Positions 14,501 to 23,709 are shown, numbered from the stretch's first letter. The stretch is 64,000 nt of DNA from Owenia fusiformis (GCA_903813345.2 CAIIXF020000009.1:10970030-11034029), one strand, 5' to 3'. Translations and numbers: made by a program. Notes: generated by a model from the letters alone, not told the origin.

Positions 14501-17500
14501 TATTGAACTGCGCATGCGTGCATACTTAATGCGTGACGTCACATCGACAGAGATCGGCGATCAAGTTTGACTAAAAAATTAAAAGATCCACACTTAACAG
14601 CACAAAAATGATATCAATGATCGCCCATTTCATATCAAATCAATGTAGGATGTAAGGTTTAACATTTTTCATGTTATTAAGTACTTACAGAAGCAGAGCT
14701 TGTAAAGAAATCAAGTTTTAAATTCCGATTTTGACTGTTGACAAAAATAAAGAGAGAAAGAGGCGACTTGTTAGAAACAATGACATGAAATTGTGAATTA
14801 AAAAGATATTATTGTGGGTTCTATTTTTTGAGAGTTCATCAAATACACTCATGTGTATTAATTTAAATATGTATTGTAATACCTCTCAGTTCTACCAAGG
14901 ATTATAAAAACTGATCGAAATGGCTTCGTTTTTAAAGTATAAAAAACACTACCCTACCCGGAAGTAGTATAACATGTATATTGATACCAGGTGGTAGGAG
15001 ACCACAGAAGAGTTTCCCATAGACGGCCATTATAACATTTTACCCTTAACATTTTACATCTTATTAACGATTAGTGTCCAAGCCTAGTGCAACATACCAA
15101 AGTGTTCGGGAGAGACTCGCCTAGCCTGCTAGAACATATCTTACCATGGGTTGTCCACCGAATTTTTGAGATAAATAAACTTGAAGACACTAACCCCCTC
15201 TATCATCAGATTTCTCAGAGAATTCTGGTAAAATCACCAATGTCAATATCACTCCGCCGCCAGCTTAAAATGAGATTTCCCACTGAACTTTGACCTGTTT
15301 TCATATAAATTAGAACCTACCTTATCAATATTTAGTCCCGATTTAATTCCCAAACGCCAGATGGCGCTTCAAGTGGGTAGGGAAGGAGAAAAATGACTTT
15401 TTATACAGAAAACCAAATCACTAACGGTAACCGCTAATGTCCTTACTCCAGAGCTGTCAAGTGTCCCGCGAATGGCGGGATTATCCCGCGAATTTGATCA
15501 AAATTTGGCTAATTCGCGTGTCCCGCAATGTCCCGCGAAGTCCCGCAAATGTCGGCTTTGACCTCCGCGAATTTTCAAAATTGTAACAATCCCCGAGGCT
15601 AAATAATTGTGATTATCTTGTGATATAAGAAGCTACGTTTTTTACGCTTTTGAGGAGTAAAGTTTACCTAATTTGAAAAGTGCTGCCAAACTCAGTGCAT
15701 CAGATCATCGAAGATTGCTTTTGGAAATAGCATATAGTCCATTTATAAAACTGTGATCTTGATCCAAATGACACCATAGTTGGCTTCTCAAGTACCTAGT
15801 ATGCCGTTATTTGGTATCAAAATAAAGAGGAAGAGCGCAATTTTCATTTTAATTACGAAAATAGGGATGTATGTCACAAATAGTTCCAACGTTGGCGTTT
15901 TTACTACGCGTGTCACGGCCTTCATCTCAGAACTGAGCAAATTTTAGCAAACGCGAGTTACAATAAATGGACAATGATATCTCGAAAAGAAACCTGACTC
16001 CCTATAATTTGATGTAGATTAATCGAACCCCTATATGAATAGGTAAATTTTAATATGTAACACTATGGGGGGTAAATGCTAGATATTTCTATGCGTATTG
16101 TGTGAAATTGTGTTGACGTTTACTAAGTTAAGTGCATTATATTTGATAAATCAGTATCTGAATGTTTGATTTGAATACTTTTACATTAAGCCCCAATCAC
16201 GCAAATCCCTTGAATATCCTGCGACATCCCGCAAATTTAGGTGGATGTCTCGCAAAATCCCGCGAATTTAGGGCATTTTGTTTTAAAAGTCTGTCCCTCT
16301 ATGAAGTCTTTGGTGGTTACCCTGTTAACCGTCCCGTAATTAGCGTGTTTTTCCATCAAATGGTCCCGCGAAATCCCACAAATTTGATCAAAACTTGACC
16401 TATTAGCGCAATCACGCAAATCCCTTAAATGTCCCGCGAAATCCAGCGAATTTTTGGCACTTGGTCTAAAAAATCTGTCCCGCGAGAAAATCTTTGGGGG
16501 TTGACAGTTCTGTATACTCGGGACTATATCCAGGTGTAAACTGTAAATCACATGAATTGGCTGATGCAATCAGGATGTGACTAGTGCAAAGTAACTATGA
16601 TGCAATCAGGATATGACTTGTGCAAAATAATTGGCTTCACCTAGAATTCGCGATCTCTGCTCTTAAGCATAACATGAAGACATGTTTTGTAATTAAGTAG
16701 CTAGATTCAAATACAAACTAAATGAATATAACACAAACCAACCATCATTTGTTCATAGTGAATTTTCAAGGAAATACATGTAACTGAATGAAGATTAACA
16801 GCGGAGCTCTTCAATTATGAGATGGGAAAAATGTAAAAATAAAAACAAAAATAAATCTCACAGAATAGAGCTATTGATACGATTCTAAGTACATTTTTTT
16901 TTGATCTATTGATTCAAAAAGACCTGAAATGATGCACTCAAATAAGACCGCCTCCTAAATGAAAACAAAAGGTGGTGAAAAACAACGAACTAAAAGTTAA
17001 AAGATCGCAACGTTCGCTACTTTATTCAATTCCGGAAATCTCAAAGGGGCTGCAAATGGGAAATTATTTAGATTTAGATTTTATAACCTCAGAATACTGC
17101 CTTCAGTGTCGTGTTTGGCTGAGTTCCACAATGTAACCTAGTCCGATGGATGACATAGAACAAGCTGGTAAGTAGACACGTGGTTACATCACATTCTTTC
17201 GTTATTTTAAACATATGAACTGATTCACAGAATTAAAAAAATGAGTGTAGTCATAATATGGGCTAATTCGCTTGAAAATGGCGATAAATACCTCAGAACT
17301 TGTGTTTTGTGATTTTTTCAATATTTTAAAATGAATTACCGTAGTTACACCAAAACGTATCATAACTTCCGGAAGAGGCGAGTATATTTCAGTTCTTTTG
17401 ACAGTTCAATTTTATATGTCTTTGAAATTGTGCTCATGCTCTATGTGGACAAAATTTAGTCCAACAACATTAGACCTAGCCCGGGCCTCGTTTCTTATCT

Positions 17501-18645
17501 GACATGTGTTATGGCCCGGCTAGGTCTAACCTCCATGACCATTTTGCCTTTGATGCGTTAATTTAATCGTTCAGCAGGTTTCGACAAGCGGAACTAATTA
17601 ACCCTGAAAACATGGCAATATTACACAAAGAATGTGATTCAAGCATGCATACATACCTTATAAACACATACACCCCGTCCAGTATCCCCCTTAGACCCTA
17701 TTGATGCATAATTACGAAAATATTGGAGACAGGTTTGGAATATGACGAAAATGTCGGTCAGTTTCGGTAACATCGAAATTGCAAATCGTTTCAGGAATTA
17801 ACCGTCATCACGGCACTGCATTAACGAACAGTGGGTTTGCAATTAATAACTATTTTGCGTGTATACACCCGCTATATAAATTAATCAAAGATACCTGTTA
17901 TCCTCAAAATTGATTTTTTTATCCCGAGTAATCGCGATAATAATTATCAATCTATTTGACAACAATTTCGTTTCGCTGGTAGTTTAATTTTACGATCCGG
18001 GACACTCAGACGAACAGACACAATGTCGGACATGCGGAAATGTCACTTTAGAGATTGGTAAGTGTAGCCTCATTTTACTCGTATAAATGAACATTTAACA
18101 CAAAAATATTGTGTTAAATCGCTTGATGTTATGTGTTTTTATATTATTGTCAAGTATCAGTTGCACGTTATCGCGGAAAAATGGTTTCGATGGATTCAGA
18201 ACTTGCATCAAAGGAAAGAATAGTAAGGAGGTTAAACTCAATAATGGCCCCAAGAAAATTCCTAATAATAAAGAACGCCGTTATTGAGTTTAACGACGTT
18301 GAACTAACAAAATTCAGCTTACAGTGTTACATTATTTAGTGTCTTCTACCTTTTAGGAGCCATGTAAGGGTCCCATTCATGAGATAACTCTTTTATTTCT
18401 AACTAAACCTCTTGCCTTTTATCATGATTAACAGAGTGTAGAATCTAGCCTAAAAAATCAGGATTTTTTACGCACCTATCCATCAAGATTCGAGCTAATG
18501 CCGAATGTGAGACCCCATAAAACTCCTTCAGTTTAAACCATCTTTTGATCTGATCACCTAAATAAACGCTTCTTCCAAGTCTAGCCTGATCTCTTAGCTT
18601 TTTTCTCCATTTCTTCTCAGATTCACTTATCCTTGGTCTAGGCAT
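1697..18645 (-). CDS. Gene 1: BTB-C2H2 zinc-finger protein (five exons, 830 aa)
   Basis: The model is complement(join(1697..2505,3246..3416,4385..5619,8831..8938,18476..18645)). The exon lengths sum to 2493 bp, and every junction keeps frame with GT-AG borders. The product has an N-terminal helical module (about residues 20-70), a BTB/POZ domain (about 110-215), a long acidic Ser/Asp/Glu linker, a basic Lys/Arg patch, then two plus eight C2H2 fingers. By family knowledge such proteins act in the nucleus as DNA-binding regulators that dimerise through BTB; the target is unknown. It is the most diverged of the three paralogues here and has a different first exon and promoter. Intron 1 is 9.5 kb and repeat-filled. 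The model rests on paralogue comparison and splice signals; there is no transcript evidence. Confidence 0.85.
2508..3239 (-). other. Gene 1 intron 4
   Basis: This 740-bp intron lies between exons 4 and 5. It is AT-rich, with no coding signal or clear repeat structure beyond simple A/T runs. Confidence 0.7.
3246..3416 (-). CDS. Gene 1 exon 4: two C2H2 fingers
   Basis: This 171-bp symmetric exon has its acceptor AG at 3417-3418 and donor GTAAGT at 3240-3245. It encodes two C2H2 fingers with the ligand patterns CPNC...HVEAKH and CPLC...HRSAHY. It is nearly identical to the exons at 34777-34947 and 53730-53900. An apparent longer ORF through the donor into the intron is fortuitous. Confidence 0.9.
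3417..4384 (-). other. Gene 1 intron 3 with repeat fragment
   Basis: This intron holds a fragment of a dispersed family at about 4072-4370. It starts with a GGGCTCACATGGTG end and contains two tandem versions of a roughly 140-bp module (about 4105-4240 and 4247-4370) with CTTTTGAATCAGG, GTATTGATGTT and the CGACAGAG/CGGCAGAG box. The same module occurs at 6400-6520. Confidence 0.6.
4385..5619 (-). CDS. Gene 1 exon 3: BTB domain, acidic linker, basic tail
   Basis: The acceptor AG is at 5620-5621 (preceded by TTTCTTC) and the donor GTAAGT at 4379-4384. The first about 110 codons form a BTB/POZ fold: SADIIFVIKDG, the SAHKTI core, then GLDGFLDLVYG and a final helix. There follows a polar linker rich in Asp/Glu/Ser with an EEYDDEHNDEYDEYN run, a Thr/Lys/Ser-rich patch, and a HITWREKY end just before the two-finger exon. 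The region resembles the linkers of BTB-ZF repressors, but no known motif was identified in it. Confidence 0.9.
6168..7225. repeat. Dispersed element with GCTCACATGGTG ends
   Basis: The left side begins with GGGCTCACATGGTG at 6168 and the right side ends with CACCATGTGAGC at about 7207-7218, so 12-bp ends are inverted. The interior holds two diverged copies of an AATGGC...AAAGCTAGGAAA module (6205-6350 and 7033-7190), with the tRNA-like unit between them. A third module copy lies at 8045-8190. No coding capacity was found. It could be one element or two adjacent copies; the class is unknown. Confidence 0.5.
6815..6884 (+). tRNA. tRNA-like pol III unit, anticodon AAC, degenerate acceptor stem
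   Basis: An A-box-like TGGTCTAGCGG (6822-6832), an anticodon arm with a CTCGC/GCGGG stem and loop TTAACAC (anticodon AAC, Val), and a B box GGTTCGAATCC (6864-6874) are present. T runs follow at once (6885-6889 and 6891-6898). The body from AGAATTCTCGC to GCCCGGGTTCGA matches the family pattern of tRNA-Gly rather than tRNA-Val. The 5' strand of the acceptor stem (AACACGG) barely pairs with the 3' strand (ATTCGCC), so a functional tRNA is doubtful. A pol III-derived pseudogene or SINE head is more likely. Confidence 0.6.
7226..8160. other. Gene 1 intron 2, mostly unassigned
   Basis: This is AT-rich intron with no coding signal. From about 7960 it carries another partial copy of the dispersed module (AATGGCTGAAAATAAAAAAACGG, then AAAGCTAGGAAATGGGC at 8165-8185). 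Confidence 0.5.
8160..8790. repeat. Dispersed noncoding repeat ending in GATCCCATAGGCTCA
   Basis: Successive blocks contain GACCTTTGACCTTGA, CTCCTGGCAACTTGTAGA, TTGACGTCAAAATCAGCAA, TGTGCGGCCAATGTTGAC, GGACGG runs and CCCATAGGCTCA. The same blocks in the same order occur at 29757-34425, where the 3.84-kb foldback element interrupts them. The exact empty-site sequence (ACATAAGTTGCATATAC) is at about 8530. No ORF is supported. The boundaries are approximate. Confidence 0.7.
8831..8938 (-). CDS. Gene 1 exon 2 (108 bp)
   Basis: This 36-codon symmetric exon has its acceptor AG at 8939-8940 and donor GTATGA at 8825-8830. It encodes YERWGEKVEP..., ...DLKPIAGWNIP and MEKEHDLTK, matching the 108-bp exons of genes 2 and 3 almost residue for residue. 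The YE.W start completes the N-terminal module begun in exon 1. Confidence 0.85.
8941..11080. other. Gene 1 intron 1, proximal part
   Basis: No gene is seen. A block at 9055-9500 (GATCTCCCCAGGATTTTTTCTCAG, and CGCACCGCTTGTTTTC) is shared with 52690-53660, partly in the opposite orientation. A CACGTGACATGACGTG cluster lies at 9875-9891. The rest is AT-rich and unassigned. Confidence 0.5.
11083..11190. repeat. Partial copy of the TTAA-flanked MITE
   Basis: This shares CTATACCTGC, CATGTTATTT, CTGGTACAAAATAAAG, GAAGGCATGTGTGCATT and CAGGAAAGTATCAT with the left arm of the MITE at 11622-12024. Only the left arm is present, so this is a decayed fragment. Confidence 0.7.
11622..12024. mobile_element. 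403-bp MITE with about 145-bp inverted repeats, TTAA duplications
   Basis: The outer ends are GGTACAGCTGGAAAGTAAC and its near-perfect inverted partner ending CCAGCTGAACC. TTAA is present on both sides (11618-11621 and 12025-12028). The arms cover about 11622-11765 and 11880-12024, with a unique centre of about 115 bp. TTAA duplications occur in the piggyBac and Kolobok groups; the ends do not clearly assign it. Related copies lie at 11083 and 38950-39893. Confidence 0.8.
12029..13200. other. Repeat-derived intron sequence
   Basis: No gene is seen. The blocks at 12500-12615 and 13020-13185 (AACGTCGTTAACTCAATA, GAGGCCCAGGCTAGGTC, GTAGAAGACACTAAATAATG) recur, mostly inverted, at 17430-17570 and 18225-18445. 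A CCTCTTATATTTGGATGC block at 12790-12900 recurs at 57890-57990. Confidence 0.6.
13300..14100. repeat. Tandem repeat, about 155-bp unit, with AATGGCGGCCATT boxes
   Basis: About five copies each run CTACCAAAAGTGTCATTAGA, CATGCTTATAGTATTCACA, CCAAATATGAACAAAATCGC, CTCCACTACTTTTCGAGTTA, then AAAATGGCGGCCATTTTTC. Shorter versions lie at 28850-29150 and 37120-37440, in introns of gene 2. The copies at 13300 and 37000 have a similar 3' context (TTCAAGATGGCTGCCAT, then ACATATTGCACCTAAATTAC), which shows that they are parts of one dispersed element. Confidence 0.85.
14160..15448. other. Unassigned intron sequence
   Basis: No coding signal was found. CpG-containing patches occur at 14508-14560 (TGCGCATGCGTGC, GTGACGTCAC) and at 15235-15260. 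An AT-rich background fills the rest. Confidence 0.4.
15449..16512. mobile_element. hAT-like nonautonomous element with iterated TCCCGCGAA boxes
   Basis: The ends are CAGAGCTGTCAA and (inverted) CAGAACTGTCAA. Flanking octamers CCTTACTC and TATACTCG are only partly alike, so the target duplication is degenerate. Both subterminal regions (15461-15585 and 16190-16490) carry many TCCCGC/GCGAAT boxes. Iterated subterminal motifs are a known feature of hAT transposase recognition. No transposase ORF was found. A related short element is at 62805-63003. Confidence 0.65.
16513..18475. other. Gene 1 intron 1, promoter-proximal part
   Basis: This holds the second, mainly inverted, set of the 12.5-13.2 kb repeat blocks (17430-17570 and 18225-18445). 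No gene is supported. The short plus-strand ORF at 18133 lies in that repeat and is not taken as coding. Confidence 0.5.
18476..18645 (-). CDS. Gene 1 exon 1 with start codon
   Basis: The ATG is at 18643-18645 and the donor GTGCGT at 18470-18475. The exon encodes 56 codons starting MPRPRISESEKKW and ending ...SHSALARILMD, rich in Arg and Lys. It aligns with exon 1 of genes 2 and 3 only over the helical core (basic stretch, then W..LKE, SH, A..L), but its phase joins perfectly to the 108-bp exon. The assignment therefore rests on phase, distance, orientation and the conserved core. An upstream in-frame TTG at 18669 is not preferred. Confidence 0.72.
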
Positions 18646-18657
18646 TTTCCAAGCTAA

Positions 18658-18694
18658 CACTTCCGCCAAGTCTTACTTCCGCCTGCACTTCCGC
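18658..18694 (-). promoter_or_regulatory. Three ETS-like sites at gene 1 start
   Basis: Three copies of ACTTCCGC (GCGGAAGT on the coding strand) occur at about 18659-18666, 18675-18682 and 18687-18694, beginning 14 bp upstream of the ATG. Clustered ETS/GABP sites at TATA-less transcription starts are well known in animals. No TATA box is evident. That these drive gene 1 is inference. Confidence 0.5.
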
Positions 18695-18699
18695 TAAGG

Positions 18700-20322
18700 G
18701 CTAACAAGTACGACATCTATTAATTCAAAGGTAATTTAAATCACATTTGATTTCAAAGTTATTAGATAGTGAGACATAGTGAATTAATTTATTCATGATA
18801 TTGATGACCTGTTAGTGAGACAACTTTGTTGTCGACTGAGATGTGTCCTGTTGAGCTAGGCTACAGATACACTTTTAGCACAATTTCTTATATTATTTGG
18901 TTAGCTGAACCCTCAGATATCAATCATACTATTCCCATACCAAAATGTCTTTGGATGTGTTCCCATACCAACCAATATAGTGCCCAAAACCCATACCCGG
19001 AAATGCCCAAATATGAGACCAATGCCATACCAAATGTCTAAATATTGGACGCCATACCAATGCTATGACTGGTCCAAAGTAGAATATTTCCCGGGAAAAA
19101 GCTAATATTTAAACTGAAGAAGGTCCCCAGAAAAAGGCGATCTTTGAGAAAAACGTGTCAGACCTGCCAACCTCCCGTTTTTACGGGAATGTTTTTGCAT
19201 AAAAAATAAATCATCTTTTGTTATGTAAAAATTGGACAAACCCTCATAATACTTGTTCTGGGCCAACTTTCATGTAAATAAGCATTATGATTATCAGCCT
19301 TATTACTCGATTGTTTTTGTCATATTGTTTTATTTCCGCTTTTAAGAGTCTATATTAGTTACATGGTTTGGTTTGGTATGATCGGTGGTAGAACGCCAGA
19401 TGAACTACTGTTTTTTTCATAATCTACAGCAAAAACTCCGGGATCCCGTTTTCAAAGTCTACCCCAAAAACTCCATTTCAAATATTTCCCGCAAAACTCC
19501 CGTTCTTTTCAAAAGTCTACTGCAAAACCCATTTTTCTTAAAATATAGATCCTATCAAACTTCTCAACGGCCGGGAAAAATAATCTCATTGAAATGCGAA
19601 TAAAAAATACATCAAAAATAAGGCAGAGATTAACACTTAAAGATGAAATTAGCCCGCATTTCTCAAATTGTCCCCCATTTTTTGTCAAAAATGTTAGAAA
19701 GGCACCCCATGTGCGCCGAGGATCCCTGTCAAGGTTTATATACGGTGACCCCCCCTTGTAGCTCAATGCATCAATAAAATATGATTCATATGGGAGAAAA
19801 CAATATTTCCCACGTTATATTGCCACAGGGAAACGTATGCGGGAACTCATGTGATCAACTGTTTTCAGCTTAATTTGGTCACCCATATAACCGATGAGAA
19901 AAGGGCTAAAAATCAGGATAACATTTCAGAAAAATGCGTTAGTGAGCTGGTGTTTGCACATTCACTGTCTCGAAGTCCAGATATTTTATCATGTCTCCGA
20001 GTGACATATTATCAGAAAGCAGTGAAACAGGGTTTAGGTTTTCTCATACATTAAATTTTGGTACAAACTTCATTTTTATATTGCATTTTAGGTTGCAATG
20101 TATATTTTATTGTTCTATACATTTGATGTACATCATTTCTATTCTTTATTCCTCTTTAGTTCATTTGCACTCAATACGTGATATCATTCATAAATAACAT
20201 TAAAATCTTGGCTCTTTTCATATTGTTATGTCTTTTCTATCAGGAAAGTTCCAATTCTTATAAAGGAGGATTTTTAAGTCTAGTATATTCTACTTTATAA
20301 TTTAATCTACTTGCTTTTCTAT
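18700..20322. other. Intergenic, upstream of gene 1
   Basis: No gene was identified. CCCATACC-type short repeats occur at 18930-19060. CTCCCGTTTT/ACTCCCG and AAAGTCTAC repeats occur at 19165-19530. The rest is AT-rich. Confidence 0.45.
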
Positions 20323-20644
20323 AGGTTCAAATGTTGGTTCCTTATCAGGCCTCCTAGACTTCCAACAACGCGAACATCAGTTCTGATACCGCGAACTACG
20401 TTCCTTGCACTCGAACCACGAATCTCATATCGCGAACGTGAAATCTTATGTCGCGCACCACCATTTCCTTGTTTCCGAACATATTTCTTGTACCTCGCAC
20501 AGAGATACGTTACCGCGAACAATTTGTACATAATACATCCGGGTGTTTGGGATTCCAAGTTACATGTATATACGAATATGCAACGGATTGAAACAAGGAA
20601 ACGAAATTCAGTTTCTCCTCCGCTTTCGCCGGACTTTCGTTCCT

Positions 20645-20941
20645 TTGAAAAGCATTCAAGATTAACATCCACGCCCCGAGTTGGCAGGGCTTTTAAATGA
20701 TGTGTCAAAGGACAGCACTGCGTCCCACAGTCATTCATTTTTGGGATCAGAGAGTATCTGCGCACGGTGTGGTGTAATAGGAGATGTCAACAACAACGAA
20801 AGTGTAGAGGTGTGTGATAACTGTGGTTGGACCAGAAACTGTCTTGACACTAGTATTTCACACGCTTGCACCGATGATCATGTTCCCGACATCCATTTTT
20901 GTGACTCATGTGGAGGGCAGAGAGACTCAGCTTATTTCAGG
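20645..20941 (+). CDS. Cysteine-rich exon-like ORF inside the inverted-repeat element
   Basis: The frame is open from about 20666 (after a TAA) to a stop just past 20941. It encodes paired CX2C knuckles: CARCG, then CDNCGW, a C...H stretch, then FCDSCGG. This is a zinc-ribbon-like layout. The last sense codons run straight into CAG/GTAGAT, a good splice donor, so it may be an internal exon rather than a whole gene. It lies between the two arms of the 20323-23134 element and may be a captured host exon or an accessory part of the element. No family was recognised. Confidence 0.4.
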
Positions 20942-21213
20942 TAGATCTACCGTTTTTGTATAGTTAATCTTTTTTCTTACAATGGTTTTATGTGCCATGG
21001 TAGTTAACAGGAAATGACAAAACAGGAAGTGACAAAACCATGCTGGATTTCAAACATTTTTTGAACCAAGATATCAGAGTTCTGCTTTGACCTCCAGTCA
21101 GTTCCACATACCATTTACATGACCATGATCACAATGACCATGTCAGAATGACCCTAGACATGATGAAATTAATTTTTCAGCCCTCTGAAATTTGTGACTG
21201 AAAAATAGATAAA

Positions 21214-22397
21214 AGTAGGAGCTTGGGAAAGGTCACTGAACAGAATCTCTTGCATTTTTCAGAAAATGTGCCTAATATATTGACGTGTCGCAAAAAGGTC
21301 GCACACGCATTGTTACACATTTTAGCTTTTTTAACACCACAGAATGTGACGTTTTTTGAGAAAAATGCACACATATGGAAATCCTGTCATCCTCCACATT
21401 TGCCTCTATATCTCAAAATATTTAAGGTGAATAACTCTGATATCGTATATGTATTAACAATGGGATAGGAGCATCATAAAACACGAATCAATTGATATTT
21501 TAGGTGAAATAAATATACGTATTGCTGTGCTTGAAAATAGGCGAATGGCGTAAATTAGCCCTATTTTAATGAATTTTGAAAACCTTTCGTCCTCCACTTT
21601 TCCACATTCAACAGAAAACACATACTTTTGCGAACAAAATCAACTAAATTTATTAATAAACTAGAGTTTAAGAGCAAAATAATCAGGTATGATTTATTAA
21701 AAATTGATCTCGCATTTTCTGTTTAATGTACACCTGAAAAGTTGAAGGTAACAAAAAATGAGTAAAAAAGGTCGCTGTCAACAGATTCTATTTTTCAAAC
21801 TCTATGACGTCACAATATGGAACGCTTAATAAAATTCATCCTTTGAAATAAAACGTCCATCTACCTTTATCAAGACGAAAAATAAGTATAATAGTCATAT
21901 ATTGTTTGAGTTATGAGCGTTTAAAGACGAAAAATAATTCAAAATGTAACATGTCAACAGGGGATATTTGCCAGATGTTTTGGTAAAAAACTCTTTTTTT
22001 AAAAAGAACGCGCAAGAATCGTGAATGGAGTGTAGTTGATCTAAAAACTTCATCGAAACAGCTTTAAAATGATATATAACTTTAATTAGAATATTATCTT
22101 ATAATCCGGGGAATCAAAGTTACATTCACGCGATACCCTTAAAAAACAAATGCGCCACCTTTTTGCGACACGTCATTGCTCTCAGTGAAACAATATTGGG
22201 AAATTTGATATCATTCGTTGAAAAAGAAAAGAATGAAACAAACTGAATTGAAAACGATATTTTTTCCTTTTCATGACCGCCATTTTTCAGACAAGTTTCT
22301 AAAATTTTAAAGATTGTATCATTTAGAGCAATATATGGGGCACATTTTCTGAAAAATTCAAAAGATCCTGTTCATTGACCTTTCCTATGCTCCTACT
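21214..22397. mobile_element. Nested 1.2-kb inverted-repeat element, TAAA flanks
   Basis: The ends are AGTAGGAGC and GCTCCTACT, followed inward by AAAGGTCA..TGAACAG and TTTTTCAGAAAATGTGCC in inverted copies. TAAA flanks both sides (21210-21213 and 22398-22401). Further in, GACGTGTCGCAAAAAGGT (21282-21299) has its inverse at about 22155-22172. No coding sequence was found. A 4-bp duplication is seen in several DNA-transposon superfamilies; the class is unassigned. Confidence 0.65.
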
Positions 22398-23561
22398 TAA
22401 AGCTATTTGTCTTGTTATTTTCCTGTATGTAAACAGTTAATTCCACAAGCCGTAATGGGGGGGCAACATTTAAGTTAAGTTTTCATGGCAAATGGTAGCA
22501 TCTTCAAATTATCAGTAGCTGGAGCTACAGATATAACACATCAAGTACTCTATAAAATCAGGAATATTGTACATAGGGTAACTCATTTCTTTATTATGAT
22601 GCAATCATCGGCTCAAATGGACAAAATTGGAAAAAGCTGTCACTAATTTGGCAATACGTGTGGTTACTCAAAAGTCAGGTTTTTGTTTTTGTTGTTATTA
22701 CGCAGCCCTTTCACTGAAAATGTCAATGCGCGTGATTGCAAGGTAGTCCCAATAATTTGTGTTTCCTAGAGCTTGAAAATACTGTTATCGTCAATGAGTG
22801 GATGTTCATTCACATGCATGAAAACTGGGAAAATATTTCTTCCGAATTCCATAGGCTATGAAAACACCTCCTTGGAATTTTACTTATGCGTAATAATACG
22901 AACAAAGTTACGGACTTTTTTTCGATCAGATGCGTGGTTCGCGGTAACGGATCTCTGTGCGCGGTACAAGAAATATGTTCGGAAACAAGGAAATGGTGGT
23001 GCGCGACATAAGATTTCACGTTCGCGATATGAGATTCGTGGTTCGAGTGCAAGGAACGTAGTTCGCGGTATCAGAACTGATGTTCGCGTTCTTGGAAGTC
23101 TAGGAGGCCTGCTTATGGGAACCAACATTTACCTCCTTTTAGCAGTTTAGAGGAGTTGTAGGAAGTCCGGTAGATTTAATTTGATATTATCTTTAATTTT
23201 TTCATTATTGGTTCATCTATTTGGCATTTGGTAATTATGGGAAATTGTTATTCGCCTCCTTTTTGGAATCTTCCTGTGGAACTTGCCATACTTTCGGACT
23301 ATTCTTGATTATCATCTTAGAATATCATCATCAGAACAGTTTTTATCAATGATCACGACACAACGTAAGGAAATGTAAAATATTGTACTTGGACTGAATT
23401 TTACTTGGAGAATAGAAAATAAACTTTTAGGCCGTTTACTTACTTTTCATGTTACTTTATCCGAACTTAAAAACTGTTTCAGTAGCCAAAATCCAAAATA
23501 TGACTGTCTGGAATCTTTAGTGATACCTTCCGTGGTCCTTTCTAGAAGTTTGTCTTCATAC

Positions 23562-23636
23562 AGAGTGGTCAAAAAACGACAACCCTGCTTTTCCCCATAT
23601 CAGTTAATGAAAACGCAGAATGTAATGCTGTGTTAA
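23562..23636. repeat. Mariner-type end fragment
   Basis: TACAGAGTGGTCAAAAAAC followed by ACAACCCTGC resembles the terminal repeat of the mariner-like element at 43286-43861 (CAGGGTGGTCAAAAAAA). The shared internal block TATCTTTGTCATTTTAA and the GTACATCATTCAATTT block reappear at 23712-23790, after the hairpin at 23637-23709. No right end was found, so this is a remnant. Confidence 0.55.
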
Positions 23637-23709
23637 GGGCTGATGTGAAAAAGTCAGTCCGCCCGGCCCAGTGGGGATCGAAGGTGGACTGACTTTTTCA
23701 CATCAGCCC
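23637..23709. repeat. Perfect 24-bp-arm hairpin element
   Basis: The arms at 23637-23660 and 23686-23709 (GGGCTGATGTGAAAAAGTCA...) are exact inverse copies separated by 25 bp. It interrupts the mariner fragment around it, which fits insertion of a tiny foldback MITE. Confidence 0.85.

Larger units (their letters stand above)
20323..23134. mobile_element. 2.8-kb element with about 198-bp terminal inverted repeats
   Basis: The arms at 20323-20520 and 22937-23134 are inverted and about 90% alike by eye. They start AATGTTGGTTCC, then GGCCTCCTAGACTTCCAA. Each arm carries about eight CGCGAAC-like heptamers spaced about 20-21 bp apart (for example CGCGAAC, CTCGAAC, CGCGCAC, CTCGCAC). The interior holds a cysteine-rich exon-like ORF (20645-20941) and a second inverted-repeat element (21214-22397). 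No transposase was recognised. A clear target duplication was not found, so the outer edges are set by where arm similarity ends. Confidence 0.8.

Noticed and set aside
18133-18339. Plus-strand 68-codon ORF near gene 1 exon 1
   Set aside because: It lies in the dispersed repeat shared with 12.5 kb, where the frame is not kept.
20319-20765. 148-codon minus ORF and 129-codon plus ORF at 20.3-20.7 kb
   Set aside because: Most of each lies in the terminal repeat of the heptamer element, and the same peptides appear from the other arm at 22773-23150; they reflect the repeat, not a gene.
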